Assembly (NCBI GenBank): GCA_001303415.1
Contig: LJTN01000006.1
Coordinates: forward strand, 83,759-147,758
DNA: 64,000 bases
Origin: Myxococcales bacterium SG8_38
Lineage (GTDB): Bacteria > Myxococcota_A > Polyangia > Polyangiales > Houyiibacteriaceae
Direction of reading: 5' to 3'
Shown: positions 17,972-26,507 of the stretch, one piece after another
Position numbering within the stretch: position 1 is the stretch's first letter
How the letters are laid out: every line of letters starts with the position of its first letter
Program-made: the position numbers and the translations under genes
Notes under the pieces: model-generated
The model's database searches: none
What the model saw: the letters and a program-made list of their open reading frames with translations, nothing else
Told to the model about the DNA's origin: nothing

Positions 17972-18469
17972 ATGCCGAAGCAACTCGTGATCCGGCAGTT
18001 GTTGGACTGTTCCGAAGAGGAATTCTGGGCTCGAATCTTCGCCAGCGAGGAGTTCAACCTCTACCTGTATGAGGGCCTCGGCTTCGAGTATGAGCTTCAA
18101 GAGTGGAACCCGGAGACCGGCTACCGTCGCGCCAAGGTGTCGCCGACGCACCCGGTTCCAAGAGCGGTCGCGAGGGTCTTCGGCGATCGGTTGAGCTATG
18201 TCGAAGAAGGCAGTTTCGATCCGATCCTGCGGAGATACGAGTTCCGCGTGATTCCATCGGCCTTTCCGGACCGAATCCGGGCAAGAGGTGCGGTGGAGGT
18301 CCAGCCCGTGTCCGACAGGCAATGCGAGCGGCTCGTGACACTCGAGATCGGCGCGGAGGTCATGGGGCTCGGGCGGCTCATCGAAGCGCATTTCATCGCC
18401 ACGACGCGAGAGCAGTACGCCAAGAACGCAGCGCTCGTGAACGAGTATCTCGCCGGCTTCCGTCAGTGA
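17972..18469 (+). CDS. START/SRPBCC-like protein (DUF2505-type)
   Basis: A 165-residue soluble protein beginning MPKQLVIRQLLDCSEEEFW. The pattern of a short N-terminal strand, two helices, a run of strands (YRRAKVSPTHPVP, RYEFRVIPSAF, AVEVQPVSD) and a long C-terminal helix (GRLIEAHFIATTREQYAKN) fits the helix-grip fold of START-domain proteins, and resembles the DUF2505 family. Such domains usually bind a hydrophobic ligand. No function is known. It follows the PP2C gene by two bases and overlaps the convergent ggt gene by seven. Confidence 0.6.
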   Translation: MPKQLVIRQLLDCSEEEFWARIFASEEFNLYLYEGLGFEYELQEWNPETGYRRAKVSPTHPVPRAVARVFGDRLSYVEEGSFDPILRRYEFRVIPSAFPDRIRARGAVEVQPVSDRQCERLVTLEIGAEVMGLGRLIEAHFIATTREQYAKNAALVNEYLAGFRQ

Positions 18470-20172
18470 CCAGCGGGACGCCCGCCCTTTCTCGGGTCGC
18501 TCACGGCGTGAAGCATGCGCGTAGGGGCGTGCTCGATTTCGATGGCTTGCACGTTCGCCACGTTGTGAATCGGGGCAATATCGTGGCCCCGCTCGCGAAG
18601 CGCGTCCAGCAACGCGGAGCTCAGCGGGGCCAGCGTCTCCACACGAAGTGTTTCGGGAAACCCCTGGTGGTGAATGCGGGGCGCAGTCACGGCTTCATCG
18701 GCTTGCATGTCGTGCAACAAGATGTTCATGGCCACCTGCTGGGTCGCCGTCACGATCCGGCTTCCACCAGACGCGCCTATGCACAACACGGGCTTCTCAC
18801 CGGAGAGCACGATCGTGGGCGACATGGTCGAAACCGGCCGCTTCCACGGCCCGGGCAGATTCCGCGCGCCGCCTACCAATTCGAAGGCATTGGCCGCCCC
18901 CACGGCGCTTGCAAAGTCGTCCATCTCGTCGTTCAACACGATGCCTCCGCCCGTGAACCGAGCGCCAAACGGCAAATTGACGGTCGTGGTCACCGAAGCG
19001 ACGTTCCCCTCGCCGTCGACGACGCAGAGGTGAGACGTGCCGGCATCGTCCGGCGTCGCTAGCTGATTGCGGGTCCACTCGATTGGCATGTCGTAGTCAC
19101 TGGCCGGATGGGCCCGGTCATCGTCGACGAGATCGGCACGCCTACGGATGCGAGAAGCTTCGAGCATTCGAGCGATGGGGAGGATCACTTGATCGGGATC
19201 GCCGAAATAGCGCTGCCGATCGAGGAAAGGTCCCTTCCAGGACTCGACCATCGCATGGAGCAGGGAAGGCCCGTACGAGGGATCCTCTCCCACAGCTTCT
19301 TGCAAGATGAGCAGGCTTTGGACCATCGTGAACCCGCCGGCGCTGGGGGGCGGCGCGGTGACCCACCGATGACCGAAGGCGGTGGCTTCTAGCGGTTTTC
19401 GAGTCCGCACACGGTAGGCGCGCAGATCGTCGAGCGTCATGATGCCGCCGTGGCGTTGGACCGCTGCGACCATCTCCTGGCCGATGACGCCTCCGTAGAT
19501 GACCGCCGCTCCTTTTTGGGCAAATGCACGCAGCACTCGCGCGAGGCTCGACCGTTTCAGCGTAGCCCCCTCCTCCAGATTCCACGTGGACATGACGGGA
19601 TCTTCGCGAAGCTGCGCCTCGAACACATTGCCCATCGCAGCAAGGGCCTCGCTCACCACGAAGCCCTGCTCTGCCAGTCGCAACGCGGGTGCGACGACCT
19701 TGTCCAAGGAAAGCCGCCCGAACCGCTGAACCAGCGCCTCGATTCCTGCAGGCTCGCCAGGAACCCCCACCGCAAGCCCGCCTAGCTGCGAAAGGGCATT
19801 GGCCGGACCAGGAGGCCGCGGCCCTTCGCGATCGAACATGGTCCGTGTGGATGCGCGCGGCGCTCGTTCCCGAAAATCCAAAAACGTGAGCGAGGCGTCT
19901 TCGGCGGAATAGTAGAGCGCAAATCCACCGCCACCGAGACCGCTGCTGGCCGGGTTGACGACTCCGAGCGCCAGCATCGTCGCGGCCGCCGCATCGGCCG
20001 CATTGCCGCCAGCAGCGAGAATTTCCGCCCCAGCCTGGGAAGCAGCCGCATGATCCGAAGCGACGGCATCCCGGGTGAACACCGCTGCATGATCGGGCGC
20101 GGAGCCGACGGTGAGCCCCGCAATGAGAACAGCCCAAATGCACCAAATCACGATCGAAACAGAGCGAGTCAT
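18463..20172 (-). CDS. ggt: Gamma-glutamyltransferase
   Basis: A 569-residue Ntn-hydrolase that is exported and self-cleaves into large and small subunits; it hydrolyses glutathione or transfers its gamma-glutamyl group. A signal peptide covers about residues 5-25. GNAADAAAATMLALGVVNPASSGLGGG is the family's N-terminal block (here split: GNAADAAAA and SSGLGGGGF). The autocleavage and nucleophile Thr lies in DDAGTSHLCVVD, and GASGGSRIVTATQQ is near the C-terminus. I use the ATG at 20172 with GGTGGAG upstream; a GTG at 20181 is also in frame. It is divergent from glutathione synthetase, 48 bp apart, so synthesis and breakdown genes share a control region. Confidence 0.94.
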   Translation of the reverse strand: MTRSVSIVIWCIWAVLIAGLTVGSAPDHAAVFTRDAVASDHAAASQAGAEILAAGGNAADAAAATMLALGVVNPASSGLGGGGFALYYSAEDASLTFLDFRERAPRASTRTMFDREGPRPPGPANALSQLGGLAVGVPGEPAGIEALVQRFGRLSLDKVVAPALRLAEQGFVVSEALAAMGNVFEAQLREDPVMSTWNLEEGATLKRSSLARVLRAFAQKGAAVIYGGVIGQEMVAAVQRHGGIMTLDDLRAYRVRTRKPLEATAFGHRWVTAPPPSAGGFTMVQSLLILQEAVGEDPSYGPSLLHAMVESWKGPFLDRQRYFGDPDQVILPIARMLEASRIRRRADLVDDDRAHPASDYDMPIEWTRNQLATPDDAGTSHLCVVDGEGNVASVTTTVNLPFGARFTGGGIVLNDEMDDFASAVGAANAFELVGGARNLPGPWKRPVSTMSPTIVLSGEKPVLCIGASGGSRIVTATQQVAMNILLHDMQADEAVTAPRIHHQGFPETLRVETLAPLSSALLDALRERGHDIAPIHNVANVQAIEIEHAPTRMLHAVSDPRKGGRPAGH

Positions 20173-20220
20173 CGACTCCACCTTGCCTTCAAACCAGGCA
20201 TGATGCTACCGGAGAGGCGC

Positions 20221-21174
20221 ATGCGTTTCGTATTCGTGATGGATCCGGTGTCGACGGTGATCGTCGACGAGGACACGAGCTTCGCTCTCATGCTTGAAGC
20301 GCAATCGCGCGGCCATCGCGTCGATCACTGCCTGGCGAGCGATGTGGGGCTTCGAGGACAGCAAGTCATCGCGCGAGTCCGCCGCGCCACCATGCAGCGC
20401 CACCCCGCGGAGCCCATCACGCTGGGTCAGGCCGAGGACATCGATCTGGCCGATGTCGATGCGGTGTTCATTCGGAAGGACCCGCCGTTCACCGATGCGT
20501 ACTTGTGGTTGACGTTGGTGCTCGATCATCTGGAGGGAAGCACACTGGTGGTGAACAGCCCCCGGGGGCTGCGTGAAGCCAACGAAAAGCTCTACGCCCA
20601 TCATTTTCCAGACATCGTCCCGCCGACGATCATGACCAGTCACAAGGACGAAATACTGCGATTCTTGAAAGACGTGGGCGGAAGGGGCGTGATCAAACCA
20701 ATCGACGGCCATGGAGGCGAGGGGGTGTTCGTGCTTGCCGCGGGGGATAGCAACCTCAACGGTCTCATCGAAGCCGTGACCCACCTGGGAAGGCGGAACG
20801 CCATCGTGCAGGCGCTGATCGAGCAGATCTACGAGGAGGGCGACAAGCGCATCCTGCTCGTCGATGGCGAGCTCTTGGGCGTCGTCGGGCGGGTCCCGAG
20901 CAAGGGCGACATCCGAAGCAACGTGCACGTCGGAGGCTCGGCCAAGCCTGCCACGCTCAACGACGCCGACCGCCGAATCGTGGCGACGATCGGCCCGCGG
21001 CTCGTGGCAGATGGGCTCTTTTTCGTGGGTCTCGACGTCATCGGCGGCCGACTGATCGAGGTGAACGTGACCAGCCCCACCTTGATCCAGCAGATGTCTC
21101 GCCTGACCGGACAGAATCTCTCCGCCACGGTCATCGACCGGCTCGAGGACAAGGTCCGGATCTACGATGCGTAG
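20221..21174 (+). CDS. gshB: Glutathione synthetase (ATP-grasp)
   Basis: A 317-residue ATP-grasp enzyme that joins gamma-glutamylcysteine and glycine. Landmarks are FVMDPVSTVIVDEDTSF at the N-terminus, VNSPRGLREANEKLYA, the glycine-rich loop KPIDGHGGEGVF, GDKRILLVDGEL and a metal-binding LIEVNVTSPT near the C-terminus. The ATG at 20221 has GGAG six bases upstream. The length equals E. coli GshB (316). No gshA is in the window. Confidence 0.96.
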   Translation: MRFVFVMDPVSTVIVDEDTSFALMLEAQSRGHRVDHCLASDVGLRGQQVIARVRRATMQRHPAEPITLGQAEDIDLADVDAVFIRKDPPFTDAYLWLTLVLDHLEGSTLVVNSPRGLREANEKLYAHHFPDIVPPTIMTSHKDEILRFLKDVGGRGVIKPIDGHGGEGVFVLAAGDSNLNGLIEAVTHLGRRNAIVQALIEQIYEEGDKRILLVDGELLGVVGRVPSKGDIRSNVHVGGSAKPATLNDADRRIVATIGPRLVADGLFFVGLDVIGGRLIEVNVTSPTLIQQMSRLTGQNLSATVIDRLEDKVRIYDA

Positions 21175-21183
21175 GCGCCTTGC

Positions 21184-21537
21184 TCAGCTCGAGGCAATGC
21201 GGACGGCGGCCGAGATCCCGGCTCCGGAGATGGCACCCACGGCCACGGCCACGATGAAAGTCACCGGCGCGCTCATCAGGTCCAACCCGTCGAGCACCAA
21301 GCCGGTCATTCCGAAGAAGCAGATGAAGAACGTCCAAAACCGCCTCGACCGGACAGTGCGGCCAAAGAAGTTGCCACCGCCGACGCCATCGAGCTGACCG
21401 ACTTGGCTCGGCTCGGCCGCATCCTTTGCGGCCCCCGCTTCGTCGTCGGCATCGACGGGCTTATCGCTCAAGAAGAGCGATGCGGTGAGAAGCACGGCTC
21501 CGAGGACGAGCGACAGGATGTAGAGATTGATGAGCAT
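21184..21537 (-). CDS. Small membrane protein of unknown function
   Basis: A 117-residue protein with an N-terminal hydrophobic helix (NLYILSLVLGAVLLTASLF), an acidic, glycine-rich middle (about residues 26-60) and two further hydrophobic segments (FWTFFICFFGMTGLVLD and VTFIVAVAVGAISGAGISA). The ATG at 21537 has a strong GGAGGAGG site seven bases upstream, which decides the start. The layout recalls the N-terminal part of YqiJ/NfeD-associated membrane proteins, but the match is not close enough to name it. It lies 16 bp downstream of the phosphomevalonate kinase gene and may be the last gene of that operon. Confidence 0.7.
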   Translation of the reverse strand: MLINLYILSLVLGAVLLTASLFLSDKPVDADDEAGAAKDAAEPSQVGQLDGVGGGNFFGRTVRSRRFWTFFICFFGMTGLVLDGLDLMSAPVTFIVAVAVGAISGAGISAAVRIASS

Positions 21538-21553
21538 CAGGTGCCTCCTCCCG

Positions 21554-22486
21554 TCAGCAGGGGCGCACGCCGGTGGCACCCCAAGCCACGTCGATAGGAT
21601 GAAGCCTCTGGTCTTTGCAAGCCATTTCGAACGCCTCTGCCGCTCCGAGGTCGACGAAGAAGGCCACGGCGACATCGCCTCCGCCCGCCCCGGACGGCTT
21701 GGCGCTGCCCGAAAAGCGCGCTGCGATCTCCGCGACGCGCGATAGCCGCGCCTCGACGATCGGGGCGCCTGCCGATTCGCCGAGGACGCGCATCGCGTCG
21801 GCGTACGATGCGGCGCTGGCGATCACGTCGGCCGCCCGGCCCATCTCGAAGGCATCTGCAAACCGCGTGCAGAGGGTGGAGAGCCTGTCTATTTCGCGGC
21901 GGTATCCCTTCGGGTCCCGACCACGGAATTGGCGTACTTTGCGCACGAGGTCGCTCGTTCTAGCCGCCTGGCCGGTCCATACGAGGCGAATGAGGAGCTC
22001 CTTTGGAGGCTCGATGACGCGCCATTCGACTCGTTCGCCGGTGCGGACGAAACGGATAAATCCGCCGAACGTCGATGCGACCACGTCGACCCCACTGCCC
22101 TCGGGCGCAATCGATGCGTGTCCCTTCGATGCGCATTGAAAGACCCGTTGCCGCGACGCGGGCTCATCGAGATCATGCCCATTCGACGCGAATACGGCTC
22201 CCGCAGCCGCGGTGGCAGCGGCTGCCGACGACCCCAAGCCGAGCTTGACGCGGTCGAGCTGAAGCGCGCTGACGTCGAGCCTCAGTGATCGCCGCACGGG
22301 GCCGCATTCCCTCTGCGCCAGCTCGAGCGTTGCGGCCACTTCGGGTGGCATCGGCAAGTCCTGATCGGACCAAGCAACCGAAACCCTGCGGTCGACCGCG
22401 CTCACGACCGCCGGCGCACCTTCGAGCACCGCGTACTCTCCGCATAGAAGCGCCTTTCCGGGAGCGCTCGCGCCGATCGGAGTCAA
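21554..22486 (-). CDS. mvaK2: Phosphomevalonate kinase (GHMP family)
   Basis: A 310-residue GHMP kinase placed directly after mvaD and the mevalonate kinase gene. It has SAPGKALLCGEYAVLEGAP at the N-terminus, the phosphate-binding KLGLGSSAAAATAA motif, and a C-terminal KPSGAGGGDVAVAF block. It should phosphorylate 5-phosphomevalonate. The start is a TTG at 22486 overlapping the mvaD stop as TTGA, with GAGG seven bases upstream, so coupling is likely. A second GHMP gene 1 kb upstream fits mevalonate kinase better by order and sequence; the assignment of which kinase is which rests on that. Confidence 0.85.
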   Translation of the reverse strand: MTPIGASAPGKALLCGEYAVLEGAPAVVSAVDRRVSVAWSDQDLPMPPEVAATLELAQRECGPVRRSLRLDVSALQLDRVKLGLGSSAAAATAAAGAVFASNGHDLDEPASRQRVFQCASKGHASIAPEGSGVDVVASTFGGFIRFVRTGERVEWRVIEPPKELLIRLVWTGQAARTSDLVRKVRQFRGRDPKGYRREIDRLSTLCTRFADAFEMGRAADVIASAASYADAMRVLGESAGAPIVEARLSRVAEIAARFSGSAKPSGAGGGDVAVAFFVDLGAAEAFEMACKDQRLHPIDVAWGATGVRPC

Positions 22487-23472
22487 CGGATTACCTCGAC
22501 ATCAGGTCCGGGCTCCGCAATCCAGGTTCGAGTCACACCGGGTGTGCGGTCGAGGGCCTGACGCACGCGGTACGCATCCCCCATCCGGCAAAGCGTCTTG
22601 ACGTGTGGTCCTGCATCCATCGTGGCCCATGCAGAGACGCCACGCTCGCGAAGCCCTCGAACGGTGGCGAGCGCGGCCAACGTCGCTGGCGCCCAGTACA
22701 GGATCGGAGGATCGGAGGTGATGGCGCAACAATGAAAGGCAAGCGTGCTTCGCTCCATCGCCGCGCCGAGCACGTCCAGATCGCGGTCCCTGATGGCGCG
22801 CTTGATCGTCCTGGCCCACCCAGGCGCGGCCTCCAACCAAGCCTGATAATAGGGGGACGTCTTGCGCGATCGCTCCATGCCTTCGGTGGAGCCGACCTTT
22901 TTCTTTCCTGGCTCCGTCAACGCGACGATCAATCGCAGGTTCCAATGGTCGGCCGGCGCGAGCTGTCGCGCCGACAAGTCGCTTTCGCCGCGACGTCCCG
23001 CGGGTAGCTCGACGAAGCCGCCGAAAATCGAGCGGGCCGCCGAGGCGCTCGATACCCGCGCCAAGGCGCTGAGGCGGCGAGGGTCGTGCTTGAGCCCTGC
23101 AGCTGCGCACGCTGCAGCCGCAAGCGCTGCAAATCCCGATGCGCTCGAGGCGAGGCCGGCGGCCGTCGGGAAATGATTGTGGCTGGTGACCTTCGCGCTC
23201 GAGCGGAGGCGCGCTTCGCGTCGAATGCGCTCGAGCATGGCGATCACGCGGGCGGCTTCGGCCGCGGAGGCGCGCCGACCGTCGAGGCGCACCTCGTCAG
23301 TCGAAAGAGAGGGGTCGAACCGCACCCGCGTCTCGGTGACCAACTGGCTCAACGTCAAAGAGATACTCGGCACGGCAGGTACGTTCCACTTTGGATCTGC
23401 CTTTCCCCAGTACTTCGCGAGCGCGATGTTCGCGCATGCCTTCGCGCTCGCCTCCATGGGACGATCATTCAC
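22483..23472 (-). CDS. mvaD: Diphosphomevalonate decarboxylase
   Basis: A 329-residue GHMP-type enzyme that makes isopentenyl diphosphate from mevalonate diphosphate. Diagnostic blocks are the N-terminal ANIALAKYWGK, PAVPSISLTLS, HNHFPTAAGLASSASGFAAL, the GKKKVGSTEGM loop and the catalytic Asp in WATMDAGPHVKTLC. Starts at GTG 23472 with GAGG seven bases upstream, overlapping the mevalonate kinase stop as GTGA. The assignment is secure. Confidence 0.96.
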   Translation of the reverse strand: MNDRPMEASAKACANIALAKYWGKADPKWNVPAVPSISLTLSQLVTETRVRFDPSLSTDEVRLDGRRASAAEAARVIAMLERIRREARLRSSAKVTSHNHFPTAAGLASSASGFAALAAAACAAAGLKHDPRRLSALARVSSASAARSIFGGFVELPAGRRGESDLSARQLAPADHWNLRLIVALTEPGKKKVGSTEGMERSRKTSPYYQAWLEAAPGWARTIKRAIRDRDLDVLGAAMERSTLAFHCCAITSDPPILYWAPATLAALATVRGLRERGVSAWATMDAGPHVKTLCRMGDAYRVRQALDRTPGVTRTWIAEPGPDVEVIR

Positions 23473-24365
23473 GGGCTCACCTCGGCGATGAAGGCCCCCT
23501 GCCCCAGAACGTCACGAATGCGACGTGCTTCTTCGGGTTTGGGCGCAAGCGCGAACATGCATCCCCCTCCCCCTGCGCCGGTCATCTTGGCGCCGAGGGC
23601 TCCCGCCGCGCGCGCGGCCCGGCACATCGCGTCCAGCTTGGTGGTGCAGAGCATCAATGAGCTGAGAATCGTGTGGTTGAGGTCTAGCAACTGCCCGAGC
23701 CCGACGTGATCGCCCGTTTCGATTGCAACCTTGGCATTGCGAACCAACGATTCGATCGCTTCGAATGCTCCTTCGACTCGCTTTGGCTCCTCGCGCAACT
23801 GCCGTGCGACCGAAGCGACCATTTCCTTGGTGCTCGATGGCTCTTCGGTGCAGCCAATGACGAGGTGCAGCGGCTTGTTCGAATAGAGAGGCTCGAGCGG
23901 CTGTCCCCTTCGGAAGAGCGCGACGCCTCCCACGGCCGACATGGTGTTGTCGACTCCGGATGGGTTGCCGTGGAAGACCTGCTCCCAAACGAGGGCGGCT
24001 GCGCCGAGCGCCTCGCGCGAGCGTTGCACACCGAGCGCCGCGTCGATGGCGTCGAGCACTGCGACCCCAATCGCCGCCGAGCATCCGAGTCCGGCTCCCG
24101 CAGGAAGCTCGACCTGAGCGTCGATCCTGAGCGGCGGGCGCTCGGGATAGGTCGCGAGCACGGCCGCGAATGCACGTTCCAGAGGCTCGCTCCCGTGCGG
24201 GTCCGGCTGAATCGTAAGCCCCCAAGGAGCGAGGCGGAGCAGATCGGCTCGCCCAATGGTTGCTTCGGCCGTGACGCCTCGGTCGATGCCCACTGCGATT
24301 GCCGGAAAGCCATGCACCACGGCGTGCTCGCCGAGAAGGATGACCTTTCCCCTACCGAACCCCAT
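23469..24365 (-). CDS. mvaK1: Mevalonate kinase
   Basis: A 298-residue GHMP kinase with GKVILLGEHAVVHGFPAIA, the HAVVHG form typical of mevalonate kinases, then a phosphate-binding GAGLGCSAAIGVAV (Cys where Ser is usual), FHGNPSGVDNT and KMTGAGGGGCMFALA. It phosphorylates mevalonate at C5. The ATG at 24365 overlaps the prenyl synthase stop by one base (TGATG). The pathway in this window runs from mevalonate to IPP, DMAPP and a prenyl chain; HMG-CoA synthase and reductase are absent here. Confidence 0.94.
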   Translation of the reverse strand: MGFGRGKVILLGEHAVVHGFPAIAVGIDRGVTAEATIGRADLLRLAPWGLTIQPDPHGSEPLERAFAAVLATYPERPPLRIDAQVELPAGAGLGCSAAIGVAVLDAIDAALGVQRSREALGAAALVWEQVFHGNPSGVDNTMSAVGGVALFRRGQPLEPLYSNKPLHLVIGCTEEPSSTKEMVASVARQLREEPKRVEGAFEAIESLVRNAKVAIETGDHVGLGQLLDLNHTILSSLMLCTTKLDAMCRAARAAGALGAKMTGAGGGGCMFALAPKPEEARRIRDVLGQGAFIAEVSP

Positions 24366-25369
24366 CAGCTCCCTCGTTCCGTCAGCCGGAGCGTGACCTC
24401 TTCGAGCATCTGCTTGGCGTCATCGTCGAAGGGGCTCGCGGTGACCGCATCTCGCGCTTCGTCGGCCAGCAAAGCCAATCGCGCTTCGACCTCGGTCTTC
24501 GCCTCCGAAAGGACGTCCCACGCGGCTTGCAATGCGTGGTCGCTCGCGTCCGCGCGCCCCCACACCGCCTCGAGCGCCGCGCGCGCCGCAGCGCTTGGCT
24601 CGAGCCTGCGAAACGCCGCCACCACCGCGTTGTGCTTCCCATGACGCAAGTCGTCTCCGGGCTTGCCGATCTCCTGGACGCTTCCGAAGGTGCCGAGCAA
24701 GTCGTCGCGGAGCTGGAACGCGACACCCAATGGTGCGGACCAACGCCGAAGCGCGTCCATGGACGCAGCGTCCGCCCCTGCCAGGATGCCTCCGAGCTCG
24801 GCGGGGCCCCGAGTCGTGTAGCTGCCGGTCTTCAAGTCGTGCATTCGTTCGACGTCCGCGTCCGTCATGAGGTCGAGCTGCTGCCCGGCAAACACCTCTT
24901 TTTGCATTTCGACGAAGAGGGTCAGCCCGTCGTCGCGCCGGCCGGGAGGGAACTGGCCGCGCAAGAGGAGCTCCCAACTGAACGTCGACGCCAAATCGCC
25001 CGCCAGAATACCGAGGCTCGCGCCGAGGTGCTGCGCGCCGTGCTTGCATTGGAAGGCGTAGTGAACCGCCGGTCCACCTCGCCGCTCACGATCCTGGTCC
25101 ATCCAGTCGTCGTGAATGAGCAGGTACGTTTGAAGCAGCTCGAGCGCCGCGCCCACCTCAACCGTGGCGCTCGGCTCTCCATCGTGGCTGGCCGCCCGAT
25201 GCGCCGCGGCCGTCACGATGGGGCGGAGCCTCTTTCCGCCACGCATGGTGAGGTTCTGCACCTCGACGACCAGCTCGATTGCACGTGGCGACAGTCGTGC
25301 CGCCTCCTCGCACTTCGCCTCGAAAAACGCTTCCAAGACGGCGTCGAGCTGCCGCCGGATTCCATTCAT
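24365..25369 (-). CDS. Polyprenyl synthetase (short-chain, FPP/GGPP type)
   Basis: About 334 residues of trans-prenyltransferase fold. GGKRLRPIV binds the IPP diphosphate. The first Asp-rich motif is LLIHDDWMDQD (DDxxD), the second is FQLRDDLLGTFG (DDxxx), with KTGSYTTRGPAELG between them. It condenses IPP with allylic diphosphates; the bulky residues before the first motif suggest a short product, but length cannot be predicted safely. I use the ATG at 25369 (MNGIRRQLD). The frame is open to 25546, but that part overlaps fni. First gene of the mevalonate operon, divergent from fni. Confidence 0.9.
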   Translation of the reverse strand: MNGIRRQLDAVLEAFFEAKCEEAARLSPRAIELVVEVQNLTMRGGKRLRPIVTAAAHRAASHDGEPSATVEVGAALELLQTYLLIHDDWMDQDRERRGGPAVHYAFQCKHGAQHLGASLGILAGDLASTFSWELLLRGQFPPGRRDDGLTLFVEMQKEVFAGQQLDLMTDADVERMHDLKTGSYTTRGPAELGGILAGADAASMDALRRWSAPLGVAFQLRDDLLGTFGSVQEIGKPGDDLRHGKHNAVVAAFRRLEPSAAARAALEAVWGRADASDHALQAAWDVLSEAKTEVEARLALLADEARDAVTASPFDDDAKQMLEEVTLRLTERGS

Positions 25370-25463
25370 CCAAGAATCGAGAGTCGATAGACCTTGCGCC
25401 ACGGTGTCAGTGTCCTTATTCCGAGCTACGTACACGGCGTTACGCCGCCGGGCAAGCATCGCG

Positions 25464-26507
25464 ATGAGCGAAGACATCGGGAACAGAAAGGCAGACCACC
25501 TCGATCTGTGTGCGACAGACCAGGTCGCGTTTCGGCAACGCACCACGCTGCTCGAATGCGTGCGACTGATGCACCAGTCTCTGCCCGAGGTAGACTACGA
25601 TTCCGTCGACACGCGGGTCCGCTTGCTCGGCAAAGAGCTTCGCGTGCCTTTATTGATTGCAGCAATGACCGGCGGGCACGAGCGCGCTGCCGAGATCAAT
25701 CAATCGCTCGCCTCCATCGCCAACGACCTCGGCTATGCGTTCGGTCTCGGAAGCCAGCGTGCGATGCAGAAGCGACCAGAGACGAGCTGGACCTATCAGG
25801 TCCGGGAGCGTGCGCCAGACGTATTGCTTCTGGGCAACGTCGGCATGGTGCAGGCGCGCGATCTGCCCACCACGACGATCGCGCAAATGCTCGCCGACGT
25901 CGGGGCGGACGCGCTTTGTGTGCACATGAATCCCGCGATGGAGTTGGTTCAGCCCGAAGGCGACCGCGACTTCCGTGGCGGCCTCGCGACGTTTCAGCGC
26001 TTGTGGGCCGAGCTCGACGTTCCCGTCATCGCCAAGGAAACCGGAAATGGAATCAGCCCCCAGGTCGCCGAGAGGTTGCGAGCCGTCGGAGTCAGGTACG
26101 CGGACACATCAGGCGCGGGCGGCACGTCGTGGGTCGGCGTGGAGACCCTACGCGCCGAAGGCGACGGCCGCGCTCTAGGAGAAGCGCTCTGGGATTGGGG
26201 CATCCCAACGGCTGCGTCCGTCCGCTACTGTGTGGATGCGGGCATGACTACCATCGCGACGGGCGGAATTCGCACCGGGATGGACGTCGCTCGCGCCATT
26301 GCCCTCGGCGCCGACTGTGCAGGCATTGCCCGCAACGTCTATCAGGCGTTCCTCGAGGGTGGCATCGACGGTGCGCGCGCGTTCCTGCTCAGAGTCGAGC
26401 GGGAGCTTCGTTCCATCATGCTCTTGTGTGGAGCCCGAACCATCGAGGATCTTCAGAAGGTGCCCTACGTGGTGACCGGAGAGCTGCGTCACTGGATCGC
26501 CCCCTAG
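25464..26507 (+). CDS. fni: Type 2 isopentenyl-diphosphate delta-isomerase (FMN-dependent)
   Basis: A 347-residue FMN- and NADPH-dependent TIM barrel enzyme converting IPP to DMAPP. Seen: NRKADHLDLC at the N-terminus, IAAMTGGHERAAEINQSLA, FGLGSQRAMQ, the HMNPAMELVQPEGDRDFRG block, KETGNGIS, DTSGAGGTSWVGVE and ATGGIRTGMDVARAIALGA for FMN phosphate binding. Its divergent position next to the mevalonate operon completes the route to prenyl diphosphates. It converges on mscS: the two stop codons share a single CTAG (26504-26507). Confidence 0.95.
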   Translation: MSEDIGNRKADHLDLCATDQVAFRQRTTLLECVRLMHQSLPEVDYDSVDTRVRLLGKELRVPLLIAAMTGGHERAAEINQSLASIANDLGYAFGLGSQRAMQKRPETSWTYQVRERAPDVLLLGNVGMVQARDLPTTTIAQMLADVGADALCVHMNPAMELVQPEGDRDFRGGLATFQRLWAELDVPVIAKETGNGISPQVAERLRAVGVRYADTSGAGGTSWVGVETLRAEGDGRALGEALWDWGIPTAASVRYCVDAGMTTIATGGIRTGMDVARAIALGADCAGIARNVYQAFLEGGIDGARAFLLRVERELRSIMLLCGARTIEDLQKVPYVVTGELRHWIAP

